Source of the DNA: Arachis hypogaea
Taxonomy: Eukaryota > Streptophyta > Magnoliopsida > Fabales > Fabaceae
NCBI RefSeq assembly: GCF_003086295.3
Contig: NC_092048.1
Span: forward strand, 1,555,001-1,619,000
Direction: 5' to 3'
Length of the DNA stretch: 64,000 bases
This document shows positions 46,581-57,962 of this stretch, piece after piece (position 1 is the first letter of the stretch; every line of letters begins with the position of its first letter). The translations under genes were made by a program, and so were the position numbers. The notes beneath the pieces were generated by a model. The model had not been told where the DNA came from. It did not search any database and saw only the letters and a list, made by a program, of their open reading frames with translations.

Positions 46581-49500
46581 TCAAAGAGAAAATGGTATGG
46601 GATGAAGATGAAGTGGCACTTTCTTGCTAACAGTGATCCCAGACATTTCAGTCATGTCTATGTCTTGCACTAGTTCACCATTTTCATTAGTAGGTAGCTT
46701 CCAATCAAACCAATATAAAAGATTAGCAAGAATAATTTCAGTGGAAGCAATTCCAAATGAAATTCCAGGACAACCCCTTCTTCCGGTACCAAATGGCAAT
46801 AATTGGAAATCTTGTCCTTTATAATCAATTTGTATATTTTCAAATCTTTCAGGAATGAACTCTTCAGGATTCTCCCATAATTCAGGGTCCCTATGAATTG
46901 CCCAAACATTATAATATACAGTTGTTTTTGAAGGAATATCATAACCTTTTACTTTTGCATTTGATGTTGTTTGTCTAGGAACCAAGATAGGAACAGGTGG
47001 ATGTAACCTAAGACCTTCTTTGATCACACATTTCAAATACTTCATTTCATTTATATCATTTTCATCTACCTTTGATTTGTTACCAACAATTCTCCTTATC
47101 TCTTCTTGAACTTTCTTCATGGTATTTGGGTTCCTAAGGAGCTCAGTAAAAATCCATTCCAAATTTGTTGAAGTAGTATCACTCCCTCCAACAAACATGT
47201 CCTACAATTAATAAAATGAAATAAATTAATTATAGAAACCATAATATTAGAAAAAAAAAAAACAACAGACAGAATTTGTCTTGTTTAATATTTATTAGGG
47301 TAAAGTATATTTTTTGTCCCTGAAATTTTATAAAAGTTTCAAAAATATCCCTAAGTTTTATTTTGTTTTAATTTTGTCCCAAAAGTTTTCGATTTGCATG
47401 AAATATACCCCTAACGGTTATTTTTTAAAAAAATTTAAGATCAATTCAACAACAATTTCATAAGAACAACCCTCAATACAAGCAAATCAAGCATAATTTT
47501 CATGCATTATTGTTAGATTGGTCTTAAATTTTTTGAAAATTTAGCCATCGAGGGCATATTTGATACAAATCGAAAACTTTTGGGACAAAATTGAAACAAA
47601 ATAAAACTTAGGGATAATTTTGAAACTTTTATTAAACTTTAGGGACAAAAAGTATACTTTACCCTAAAATATTGTTAGAATTAATAAATATTAAATAAAA
47701 TAAAATTTTATTATTTTTGGTTAATTTATTTTTATTACCAAATATTTTCATTAAAGAAAATGATGTTATTTGACATTTAAAGTAGTTGTTAGTTAAACAC
47801 CACACATAATTTAAATTATTGAAGGTAATAAAAATAGATTTTTAATAATAAAGAATAAAGTGAAAAATGGAACAAAATATAAAAAGTGTTATAATAATAT
47901 ATACTGATCATACACCAAATATTTGATTTTGACACTACTGATAAAAAAATAATTGTTATTAATTAATTATGTATTTAAATTATTTTTAATTAATAAAATA
48001 AAAAAATGTATTGGCTGTTAAAAAAATATCAGTTATCATGACCAACGCGTAAATAATAGATTAACAGCAAATCTAATATGGAGTTTTTCTTTTATTTAGC
48101 TTCAACAAATCATTTAGACAATAGGTTTTTATAAAATATGTCATAATTACATAAGTGTATTGCATGTTACTTCCTCCAATTTCTAGGTGTACTTACACAT
48201 CTAGGAGTGTACACATACATGTGCAATGATGTATTTTTTAATTTGACAAATTAAAAATTAATTTATCATAAAACTAAACTTTATTTAACTAAGAGTTTGT
48301 TGTATCAACAAATTGTTACATACACAAAATAAAATTTAAATTTTTAATATTTATTTAAATAAATTAATAACTAATTATTAGATCAACCTAAATTTATTTA
48401 AAATTCAACCAAAAAACTTTAAAAAATAAGGGTAACTTAGCTACCACAAAACTATGTTTTTTTTATACATATGCAATGATTTAATACGTTTGCTTACTAG
48501 TATTATTAAGGCATTAATTAAAGTCTTAAAAGCGATAGAAACTGCACTAATTATGAATTGTTTTATAAAAAAGTTTAGAGGTCGATACTTTTATTAAAAA
48601 TTAGCCAACCCTTAATCTGTAAGAAAAAGTGAATAATCTCATACCATTAGATATAATCTCACACCATTAAAAATACTTATAATAGCTAATTAATAATTAC
48701 AAATCACAAAATCTACTGACCTTCTAATTTTTCTTGATTTATTTTCGTTTTTTATTTTCATTTTTCATAAGAAAATCTTTAAAAAAAATTAATAATTATT
48801 CACGAGAAGGGAAGAGAAGAACAAACCATTAGCATTGCTTTGAGATCTTCTAGAGTGAGTTCAAATTCAAGCAAACCCTTGTCTTGAAGATGAAGAAGTA
48901 TATCCACAAAGTCTTTATTATCATCCTCACCATCATTCTTTTTATTGTTCTTATGCTCTTCAATTACCCCATTCAAGAAAGAATCTAATTCTACAAAGGT
49001 AGCATTAAATTCAGAAATCAAGCCTCTAACAACATCAATCCAACCCAATGTAGGAAAGAAATCACCAACACAAAATTCAGTGAGTTGCCCCATCACCTTC
49101 CTCCCAAGCTCTCCAAAGCTTCCATGTCCACTCCCATCTGGGATATCATACTTTTGTCCAAGAACACATCTTGAAACAATGTTGTTTGATGTAGCAATCA
49201 TCAACTCACTAAGATTAATCACAAAAGATGACGGCGATTCGTCGTCTCTTGAACACGCTTTACTAATAGTATCAACCAGTTCTACAACTTCTTGATCTCT
49301 TATTGGGAGAAAGGATTTAACCCTTTTGAGACTTAGAAGTTCGAGAACACAAACTTTTCTTTTCTGTCTCCATTCTTCGCCGTAGGGCATAAACCCTAGA
49401 TCTTTACAACCATAAAGAAAGATGTTTGCGGCCGTAGTTTGGGGACGGTTTGAAAAAATAATATCTTGGTTTTTGACGATTTCTTTGGCTATTTTCGCCG

Positions 49501-49789
49501 ACGAAACCACTAGTGTTGGGATTTGCCCTAGCTGAAGGAACATGAGAGGGCCATGCTTGTTGGAGAGTTCTTTGAAAGAACGGTGTGTCAAGGTTCCTAA
49601 TTGGTGAAGGTTTCCAATGAAAGGTAGCTTTGGTGGTGATGGTGGAAGATTAATGGATTTGTTTCTTTTTCTTGTGATGATGAGATTAAGCACAAGAAGG
49701 ATGCTAATGGTGCCAACTAGAATTGAAAGGTAAAGGGTTGAGTTAAGCTCACATGGCAATTGCTTTAGAACATATGCAATTGGTGCCAT
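46581..49789 (-). CDS. Cytochrome P450, CYP71 family, copy 3
   Basis: Exon 1 is 49789-48827 and exon 2 is 47201-46581, joined in phase 0 (ATG|GTTTGT to TTGTAG|GAC), giving 527 residues. The start at 49789 (MAPIAYVLKQLP) is chosen because it lines up with the starts of copies 1 and 2. An in-frame ATG at 49855 would add 22 residues. Motifs: anchor at about 20-40, PPSPPKLPFIGNLHQLG, WRQKR, GGSDTTS, ExxR as EGLR (383-386), PERF, and FGTGRRGCPG with Cys near 465. All are intact. It has one intron, like copy 1. The 1625-bp intron carries two MITE families shared with other copies. Confidence 0.93.
47298..47664 (+). repeat. 367-bp MITE (intron family), copy in P450-3
   Basis: The ends are GGGTAAAGTATATTTTTTG and AAGTATACTTTACCC, and the interior matches the copy at 29276-29642 in the same orientation, including the AAGAACAACCCTCAA segment. 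No clean target duplication was seen. The inverted ends are better preserved here than in P450-1 or P450-4. Confidence 0.8.
48572..48730. repeat. MITE in the P450-3 intron, inverted relative to the 28864 copy
   Basis: AATCTCACACCATTAAAAAT, then AGCTAATTAATAATT and ACAAATCACAAAATCTACTG, is the reverse complement form of the 165-bp MITE found twice in P450-2. Confidence 0.5.
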
Positions 49790-49855
49790 TCTTCCTTCAC
49801 TACTTCTTCCAAAATTTTTTAGGATATCTATGTATTGAAATAACCAATTTGTCAC

Positions 49856-50764
49856 TAGTTAAAGAATAATGTTAAAGGGTTATTAGAATTTATTTTTTTT
49901 TAGTTATTGGTTAGCATCAATTTTAAAAGGAAAAATATAGGGTATTAATATAATACCTATCAACTTATTACTAACAATAATTAATTATTATATTTTAAAT
50001 ATATGTATAAGAAGATACATCTAAGAAATATATATAAAGACATTTTTATTAGACACAATTATAAAAAAGATATTTTTATTAGACACATCTACAAAGACAC
50101 TTCTATTAAATACAATTATAAACAATAGTTGGTAGAAGTTGGCAAATATACTGTTGGTAATGTAGCGAGATTAATTTTAAAAATATGAGATAAAGTATCT
50201 TCTTGAATTATTAAACTAAAAGAATTAGACTAAAAAAATTAATGAGTTGATGGTTAAGTGATGGCCAAAAATAATAAATCCAGATAGTCCCCTAACATTT
50301 CTCCTAGTTAAATTATTACTTGGATCGGATATGTGAAATAAAAAAAATTAATTATTTTGTTTGTCTCTATAATTTTACTAATTTTTTTATTAGATTTTTA
50401 TTTTTTTTTTCTTTTTAATTAGATCTCTACACTACTTTTAATTTTGTAATTAGGTCCTTTTCGTATAAAAAAAAATAAAATTAATAAAATATTCTTTTCA
50501 AAAAATATATGATTAAAGATCTAATTAAATTTTTAATTATAGATACTTTTAATTTGAGAAAAAATATTTTTTTTAATTCTAATATTTTTTTTATACAGGC
50601 GAAGATCTAGTTATAAAATTAAAAAAGAAGTGTAAGAACCTAATTTAAAAAAAAATATAGTGACATAATTATAAATTTAGTGAAATTATAGAGACTAATA
50701 TAATAATTAAATTATAAAAATTAAGTTAGAATAATTGAAGGTGAGTGCGGATTGTCTTTAAAAG
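49856..50764. other. AT-rich intergenic DNA, P450-3 upstream side
   Basis: No gene is seen. The segment includes simple A/T-rich DNA with partial inverted symmetry around 50340-50700 (TTAGATTTTTA..ATCTAATT), which may be a decayed MITE. Confidence 0.4.
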
Positions 50765-51335
50765 TAGAGGTGAATGCGGATCGGATCGGATTGGATTAGA
50801 TATGGCCAAAATTTTAATCCGATTTGCACTAAAATCATCGGATCCAATATCCGCAAATTTTAAGTTTGGATCTGATTCGATCCAATCCGATCCGCACATT
50901 TACGGATCGGATCGGATCGGATATCGGATATATCCGTAAAATACAAAAATATTTTTAAAAGCTTATTTTTATTAAAAAATATCAATAAAATTTATTTTTT
51001 CTATTCTTTTAAATATGTTTACTCTTAAAATAATATTAAACATACATTTCTTAAATAATAAATTAAAATAATACAACATATATGATAATTATTAGTTGAA
51101 ATAAAATATAAAAAAATATTAATTTATTTATTTCTTTATTTTTGCGGATACGCAGATATGCGGATCAGATATGCGAATATCTACACAAAATCCATAATTT
51201 AATCCGATTAGTTTACAGATCTGATCTGATCCGATCCGATAACCTTGTGGATCGGATCCATATCCATAATTTTCAGATCGAATTCGAATAAATACCGCGG
51301 ATATGCGGATTAGATCCGATCCATGAACACCTCTA
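50765..51335. mobile_element. hAT-like MITE rich in GGATC, copy A
   Basis: The ends are TAGAGGTG and CACCTCTA, and the flanks TTTAAAAG (50757-50764 and 51336-51343) form an exact 8-bp duplication. Both features are typical of hAT elements. Subterminal arms are dense in CGGATCGGAT/ATCCGATCCG repeats. There is no coding capacity. Confidence 0.85.
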
Positions 51336-51400
51336 TTTAAAAGTTTATACTAAAAAAACCTTTAAATTAAAACAACATGAAATAAACTAACTAAAGGCAA

Positions 51401-51952
51401 TAGGGGTGTCCATGGATCGGATCGTATCCGCGGTAAATATCCGCATCCGATCTGAAAATTACAAATACGATCCGATCCGCAAATTGATCGGATCGGATCG
51501 CGGATATCTGCTCTACATCCACGTATCCGATCCACGAATCTGCAGATCTGCACTATAATAATTAAAAACTAAATAAATATATATATGTTTGGTATTATAT
51601 TTACTTGTTTGTATGTTTTAGTTAGTAATTATTATTCATATATTGTATTATTTTATTTTTGTTATTTAGATAGAGTTTGATTAAAAATATTTTAGGAATA
51701 AATAAGTTTAAAAGTATGAAAGAAATATTTTTATCAAATTCTTTTACATAAAAATATGATTAAAAAGAGAAGGTTTAATTATGCAGATATATCTGATATC
51801 CGATCCGATCCGCAAATGTGCGGATCGGATCGGATTGGATCGAATCCGACACTAAAAAATGCAGATATCATATCCGATCTGATTCGATAAAAATTGTGCG
51901 AATCGAATCAAATTTTTGGCCATATCATCCGATCCGATCCGCGTACACCCCT
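51401..51952. mobile_element. hAT-like MITE rich in GGATC, copy B
   Basis: The ends are TAGGGGTG and CACCCCT, with near-matching 8-bp flanks AAAGGCAA and AAACGCAA. The subterminal CGGATCGGATC arrays resemble copy A, 65 bp away. The interior is AT-rich and unlike a gene. Confidence 0.75.
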
Positions 51953-51961
51953 AAACGCAAG

Positions 51962-52743
51962 AGCAATTAGGGTGGGAATCAGAATTATGTTTTATATTCC
52001 CTCGTGACACTTGGTATGTGTTTTATATTTGGATCATATTTGGTTATCATGACAACGTATATTGGCACTAAGAACTTTATAACCAAAAAGTTGAGAATTT
52101 AATCTCTAGTGAACACTAAAAATAAAAAAATAACATAAGATAAATAATAATAAAAAAATCTATATAAAAATTAAATAAACTCAAAAAAAGATTATTTAAA
52201 CAAAATATTAAAAATATAATTATTTATATTATATTTTTTTATCAGTTTAAACTTTTTTAAAAAACTAACATCACCATAAAATTATTGAAGACTGAGAACA
52301 ACTATATGGCGGAAAAACTTCCCCTTAATTTATATATAAATACAAATTTTAGGTTCATTATGTTTTAAAGATATAAATTAAAGCAAAATTTTGTACCAAT
52401 GTTTAAATTATGGACAAATTATATAGTCATATAACCGTACAGAAACAATTATAATTATGTTGCGATTGATTTTGAGAATATGACAAGACAAAACATTAAG
52501 AATAAGATACAAAAATAAAAATATAAAATTAATATTTTTATATTTTATTTTTTAATAAATTAAAATAAATTATAAAAATTTAATTTATTTTTATTTTTTT
52601 ATCTAAAAATTAAAAAAAATGAAATATAATTATAAAAAATTAATAAAAATAATAAAAAAATAAATTATATATTTTTTGTTAATATTTCTATATTTTTTTA
52701 TTAAAATAAATATAAAATATACTAACTTAATATTTTTTAATAT
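51962..52743. other. AT-rich intergenic DNA left of the LINE
   Basis: I see no gene or defined repeat. The DNA just before 52744 is nearly all A/T. Confidence 0.5.
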
Positions 52744-52772
52744 ATTAGTGTAGATGATTTTTTTTTTTTTTT

Positions 52773-53822
52773 GGACAGTGTCAGGCCTACAAAGGGCCAA
52801 AAAAACAAAAACCAGGTGGACCATCCCAGACCCACCCGATCCGGAAACAAATCCATCAGCTCCCTTATGCGCCGATCCTGCTAAGATTGCCAATGACGCC
52901 CAAACCCACTCTGCTGCTACCATGGAGAGCATAGGTCAACAATCTCACATTGGTGAGGTATCACTGCAAGACAATATGGCCAAATCACATTGAGAGCTTG
53001 GTCATATAGTTGCCTTCCAAGCAATGTCATTATCACAAGTGCATTGCACATGCTTGGTCATGATAGTCCAAAAAAGCAAAAGAGGGCTTTTCTTTTCTTA
53101 TTAGCTCCCTGCTGAAACAACATTGCAGCGGCAAGCATGCTAGGGCGGTACATCTGCTATTGTTGAAGCAAGGCCTGTAGCATTAGGAATTGTTGTTGTT
53201 GTTGCTATCATCCTCTCCGACGGTGCAGTCCTTGCAGAAACAACCTTGCAACTGCTCCAAATGTTAGTCAAGAGGAGAGCTTCCTCCTAACTGCACCAAT
53301 CCGAGGAGAGATGCTGTGCTTGTCATCAAAGATCTTGAGCTAGCCAGCAAGAAGGACGTCTTCATCAACACTCCGCAACGTTGAGCAGCACACAATGCAA
53401 CCACCCTCAGGATGCATGCAGACTCATTGCCTTAGGACAGACAGACTTTGGGCTGAAAAGAGCCTCCTCTAGAAGATCTGGACAACCCAACCTGAAACCT
53501 ACAGCAGGCTTCAAAGTCATCATTGAGAAACTCCAATCTATTGCCCAACAAGAAATTCACCCTTCCTTTCTTTAAACAACTGCAGATCCAACATGCCTTC
53601 CCACACTCTTTTAAGTGCCGCCCCTCCTCCCCTAGGGACACCAAAATAACCCAGATCCAAACAAGGAAAGCATTAGAACAATAAAGTTGCTATTCCACAA
53701 TCTCCCCATAGTGGAGGTGCCAAAATCCATTTCTAAATTACCCTCGAACTCTCAACCTATAAAGGAAGTAAGTTTTCTCCTGAATTAATTAATTCATAAC
53801 CAGTTCAAAACAAATTACATGC
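52773..53822 (-). other. 3' untranslated region of the LINE
   Basis: About 1 kb lies between the ORF2 stop and the A-tail. It contains a GTT-repeat stretch on the plus strand (TTGTTGTTGTTGCTATC near 53191) and short open frames without recognisable domains. Confidence 0.7.
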
Positions 53823-56800
53823 TCATGATCTGTTTGTCAATTGCAGTGACGTGTACTTCTCTTTTTGCAAAATGGACGTGATGATTTGTGGCTTGCACCT
53901 GAGCCAATTCTGATGCAGAGAACCGTTGGCTGTAAGCTTGGCTACTTCATGCGCTAAGGCATTCCCTTCTCTAGGAGCCCAGGTAAACCCACAATTTGAA
54001 ATATTTCGTGCTAAATCCAAAATATCATCCAAAATAACTTGAAACTCTGCAATTGTTGCCTTTGATTTTAGAGCTTGGATGAGAATTAAACTGTCAGATT
54101 CAAAGATAACTCTTTCCAGTTGAAAGTTCTTTGCTATTATTAGACCTTCCCTAACTGCTAATGCTTCCGCAGCTAAAGGCGAGGTAGCCGCTATTTTAGA
54201 GTTAGAGGCTGTGAGAAGGTTACCAACGTGGTCTCTGAAAACAGCTGCTGTTGCACCTCCATGAAGCACTTCAAAGAACGCTGCATCAACATTACACTTA
54301 ACCCATCCTGGCGGAGGCGGTCTCCAGGTAACCTTTCTAACTGTCTTTCTATCAATAACGGAACAAATAGCTGGTTCTTCTGCCATTTCTGCAAAATCTG
54401 TTTCCATCTGTTTAGCCCTGTAGATTACCAATGAAGGACTAGGTTTAGACCTCTGATGTACTGCTTGATTTCTTTCTTTCCACACCTCCCAAGCCAAAAA
54501 ACCAACTCTGCTGATACACAGTTCATAATCAGTTCCTGTACACTCCTTCATATTTTTAAAAAGCTCCATTATCCATTTTCCAAAAGATGAGACTGTATGA
54601 GGCGTAGGACAGCACTGAATTTGAGCTCCAAACCACGCAGCCCTTGTCCAAGGGCAAAGCAGCAACGCATGCTCAGTGGACTCGGGTTCCTGCGAACAAA
54701 TAGCACAGATAGGAGTGTTAGAAATTTTTTTATTATAAAGATTTTGAAAGACCGGTAATGTGTTATGTGAGGCCCGCCATAGAAACGATCTTATCTTTTG
54801 AGGCACTTTTAATTTCCAAATATCCGTCCACAAGTCCCTGAAGTCATCACTAGTTGAAGGGCTATTGTTATTATCAATACTCATCTCTTTCCTGGCAACA
54901 TAGTATCCCGTCTTTATAGTATATTTCCCATCTGTTTTAAAAGGCCAACAAAACTTGTCTTCTCTACCAATAATACTTACCGGGGTTCTAATGATCTTCC
55001 CTATGGTATCTCCATCAAAACGTTTTCTCAACTCGTTCATATTCCACCCCTGTCCCTGAGTAATTAGCTCCTTTACAAAAGTGACGTCATGATTCGTAAC
55101 CTGAGGACTCCTCTGAATGTTCAAAATCCAGTTATCCTCCAGGATTCTCACTTTCTCTCCATTCCCAATCGACCATCTCCCATTCCTCAAAAGGAAATCC
55201 TTACCATATACAATACTTTTCCAGATCCAAGAAGCCCCCCTTCTTGCCTTGGTTCCCTTAAAACCCTCATTCGGAAAATACACAGCCTTAAGCACCTGAA
55301 CCCACACCGCATTAGGGCATTCAAAAATTCTCCATGCCTGTTTTGCCAAGTGTGCTATATTTTGACTATAGAAATCCTTAAAACCAATTCCTCCATCCCT
55401 TTTGCTAGCACAGATTTTATCCCAACTCTTCCAATAGATACCCCTATCCTTACCAGTGGAGGACCACCAAAACTTAGCCACTTTCTGACTAAGACGACGA
55501 CAAAAACCTTTAGGAAAGAGAACAACGTTCATAGCATAGGCAGGTATCGCTTGAATAACCGATTTGATGAGAACCTCCTGCCCAGACTGACTAAGGAGTT
55601 TTTCTTTCCAACCTCGAAGCTTATCAAACACTCGCTCTTCAATCCAGCTCAGAGCTTTATTCTTAGATCTGCCCCACTGAGCCGGAAGACCAAGATACTT
55701 ACCTGGTTTATCCCAGGCAGGCAACCCTAAGATCTCCTCTATTTCTACTCTATTTCTGATCGGTATCTGGTTGCCGAACGTAATCCCAGACTTGTCAACA
55801 TTTATTCGCTGCCCCGAGGCTTCCGTATACATATTTAAAATAGTAATGAGTTGATAAATCTCCTCCTCACTATCCTTCGAGAAAATAATACAATCATCCG
55901 CAAAAAGGAGATGAGAAATGGGTGGAGCAGTAGGGGCAATTCTGACACCAGAGATTCTACCTTCTTCTTGAGCCTTATTCATAAGGATGGTAAAAACTTC
56001 AGCTGCTATGATAAACAGGTATGGCGATAGGGGGTCTCCCTGCCTTAGTCCCCTCTGAGGCACAAAACTACTTGACAAAATACTATTGATCTTAATTCTA
56101 TAAGAGACCTGTGAGACACAACTCATAATCATTTTAACCCAATGCGAACTAAACCCAAAAGCTTTCAGAGCAGCCTCTAGGAATGGCCATTCAACCCTGT
56201 CATAGGCTTTGTTCATATCAATCTTAATGGCTAAGTTCCTAGAAGCATGCTGCCCTTTTTGATTTAAAGCGTGAAACATTTCCTGCACTATTACCATGTT
56301 ATCCTGAATGAGGCGTCCCCCCACAAAAGCACTCTGGATAGGAGATATAATCGTATCTATTAATCTTCTAAGCCTAATAACTAACAGCTTAGAAATGATC
56401 TTATATATAAAATTACAACAACTAATCGGTCGAAGCTGATTGAGAGTTTCTGGGTAATTGGTCTTAGGAACCAAGACTATAATAGTATCTCCGATGCTCT
56501 TAGGTAGGATCCCTTCCCGAAAAAAAGTCTTGACAACTTCACAAACCTCCTTCTCAACAATCGCCCAATGCTTTTGAAAAAACAGACCGTTTAAACCATC
56601 TGGACCTGGCGCCTTAAGACTTCCAAGGCTAAAAGTAGCTTCTTTGATTTCCTGATCAGAGACCTCTTCCATAAGCTCTCGATTCATATCATCAGTCACT
56701 CTAATAGGAATTTTGTTAATGCATTCAGACATAGCAAGGTTACCTGAAGCTTTAAAAAGATTCTGAAAATGAAGAACTGCCAGCTTAAGAATATCATTCT

Positions 56801-57962
56801 CCCCACACACCCATTCTCCACTAGTATCCTTCAATCTCTCAATCCTATTCCTGTCCCTTCGTTGAATGGTAGAGGCATGGAAAAAAGCAGTATTCTTGTC
56901 ACCAAATTTCAGCCATTTCACTCTAGATCTTTGACCCCAATACTTTTCCTCTTGTTTCCATAATCTATTAATCTGCACTTTCATTGTATTAATTTCCTGT
57001 TGCTGATTCTCGGAATATTCTGCTTCCTCTGCTTGTTTAAGATTATGCATTAGTTTCTGTATTTCGACATCTGCCCTCTTAAAGTTAACCTTACTCCATT
57101 TGATCAAATCCTGCTTACAATTATTCATCCTTCGAGTTAAATTAGTCCAATGATCAACCGTACTATTACAAACACTGTTCCATCCTCTCCTTATGACATT
57201 GCTACAATCAGCATGGTCAGCCCAAAAAGCCTCAAATTTAAAGCATCTGCACCTTACTCCTCTGGGTTTAACATTGAGAACTAAAGGCGTATGATCAGAG
57301 CTAATAGCTGGTAAAGCTGAAAGAGTGGCATGTTGGAAAGCTCTTCTCCATTCCCAATTAGCAAGAACTCTATCTATCCTCTCTTTAGTAACAAATTCAT
57401 TCCTTGGGTTACTAAACCATGTGTATCTAGTCCCTTGCAACTCCAAGTCTATGAGAGCATTGCTATCTACAAAGCGCCTAAAAGCATCGATCTGACTACT
57501 TGGTTTTGGATGCAATCCTACTTTCTCATGCTGTGCAATTACATCATTAAAGTCTCCAATAAAAGCCATTGGAACATCCAAATTATTATTTGCATAAGTT
57601 AACTCTCTCCATAACTCCTTTCTTCTCTTGTAATCAGGATGGCCATAAACAAAAATTCCATCCCAATCTTTATCATTAGTAGTGCTGATCTGAGCTTTAA
57701 TAAAGTTATCACACCAAGCATAGACATTAATATTTATATTACTTTTCCAAAAAAGACACAGCCCCCCGGACAACCCCCGGGATTCCACACAAAACATATT
57801 AACAAAGCCCAACATTCTCCTAATCCTAACACAACTAAGATTGCTAGCTTTAGTCTCCATAAGAAACAAAATGGACGGCCTGAGAGATTTACAAATATTT
57901 CTTAGTTCAGACACCGTCGAAGGGGCCGCCATCCCACGACAGTTCCAACTGACAACAATCAT
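53823..57962 (-). CDS. LINE ORF2: endonuclease, reverse transcriptase and RNase H
   Basis: An uninterrupted frame of 1379 residues. The N-terminal 230 or so residues form an exonuclease-endonuclease-phosphatase domain (SWNCRGM at the start, FIGDFNDV, SSDHTPL). The reverse transcriptase follows with LRPISCCNFIYKIISKLL, AIKIDMNKAYDRVEW, GLRQGDPLSPYLFI and the catalytic LLFADD box. Next is a zinc-binding segment (ICAICSQEPESTEHALLLC). A C-terminal RNase H-like domain (VKCNVDAAF..AEALAVREG..ESDS) keeps its acidic residues. This is the standard order for plant L1-type LINEs. No stops or frameshifts are seen. It would cut target DNA and prime cDNA synthesis there. Confidence 0.95.
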   Translation of the reverse strand: MIVVSWNCRGMAAPSTVSELRNICKSLRPSILFLMETKASNLSCVRIRRMLGFVNMFCVESRGLSGGLCLFWKSNININVYAWCDNFIKAQISTTNDKDWDGIFVYGHPDYKRRKELWRELTYANNNLDVPMAFIGDFNDVIAQHEKVGLHPKPSSQIDAFRRFVDSNALIDLELQGTRYTWFSNPRNEFVTKERIDRVLANWEWRRAFQHATLSALPAISSDHTPLVLNVKPRGVRCRCFKFEAFWADHADCSNVIRRGWNSVCNSTVDHWTNLTRRMNNCKQDLIKWSKVNFKRADVEIQKLMHNLKQAEEAEYSENQQQEINTMKVQINRLWKQEEKYWGQRSRVKWLKFGDKNTAFFHASTIQRRDRNRIERLKDTSGEWVCGENDILKLAVLHFQNLFKASGNLAMSECINKIPIRVTDDMNRELMEEVSDQEIKEATFSLGSLKAPGPDGLNGLFFQKHWAIVEKEVCEVVKTFFREGILPKSIGDTIIVLVPKTNYPETLNQLRPISCCNFIYKIISKLLVIRLRRLIDTIISPIQSAFVGGRLIQDNMVIVQEMFHALNQKGQHASRNLAIKIDMNKAYDRVEWPFLEAALKAFGFSSHWVKMIMSCVSQVSYRIKINSILSSSFVPQRGLRQGDPLSPYLFIIAAEVFTILMNKAQEEGRISGVRIAPTAPPISHLLFADDCIIFSKDSEEEIYQLITILNMYTEASGQRINVDKSGITFGNQIPIRNRVEIEEILGLPAWDKPGKYLGLPAQWGRSKNKALSWIEERVFDKLRGWKEKLLSQSGQEVLIKSVIQAIPAYAMNVVLFPKGFCRRLSQKVAKFWWSSTGKDRGIYWKSWDKICASKRDGGIGFKDFYSQNIAHLAKQAWRIFECPNAVWVQVLKAVYFPNEGFKGTKARRGASWIWKSIVYGKDFLLRNGRWSIGNGEKVRILEDNWILNIQRSPQVTNHDVTFVKELITQGQGWNMNELRKRFDGDTIGKIIRTPVSIIGREDKFCWPFKTDGKYTIKTGYYVARKEMSIDNNNSPSTSDDFRDLWTDIWKLKVPQKIRSFLWRASHNTLPVFQNLYNKKISNTPICAICSQEPESTEHALLLCPWTRAAWFGAQIQCCPTPHTVSSFGKWIMELFKNMKECTGTDYELCISRVGFLAWEVWKERNQAVHQRSKPSPSLVIYRAKQMETDFAEMAEEPAICSVIDRKTVRKVTWRPPPPGWVKCNVDAAFFEVLHGGATAAVFRDHVGNLLTASNSKIAATSPLAAEALAVREGLIIAKNFQLERVIFESDSLILIQALKSKATIAEFQVILDDILDLARNISNCGFTWAPREGNALAHEVAKLTANGSLHQNWLRCKPQIITSILQKEKYTSLQLTNRS

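Noticed and set aside
46624..46824. Plus-strand frames opposite P450 exon 2
   Set aside because: They are antisense shadows of the conserved heme-binding region. Similar ones occur opposite other P450 exons (for example 18907-19089, 30215-30535, 48945-49295, 62302-62610).
55089..55730. Plus-strand open frame of 213 codons inside the LINE
   Set aside because: It lies antisense to the reverse transcriptase and RNase H linker region of ORF2 and has no known motif. Long shadows are expected opposite a 4 kb frame.
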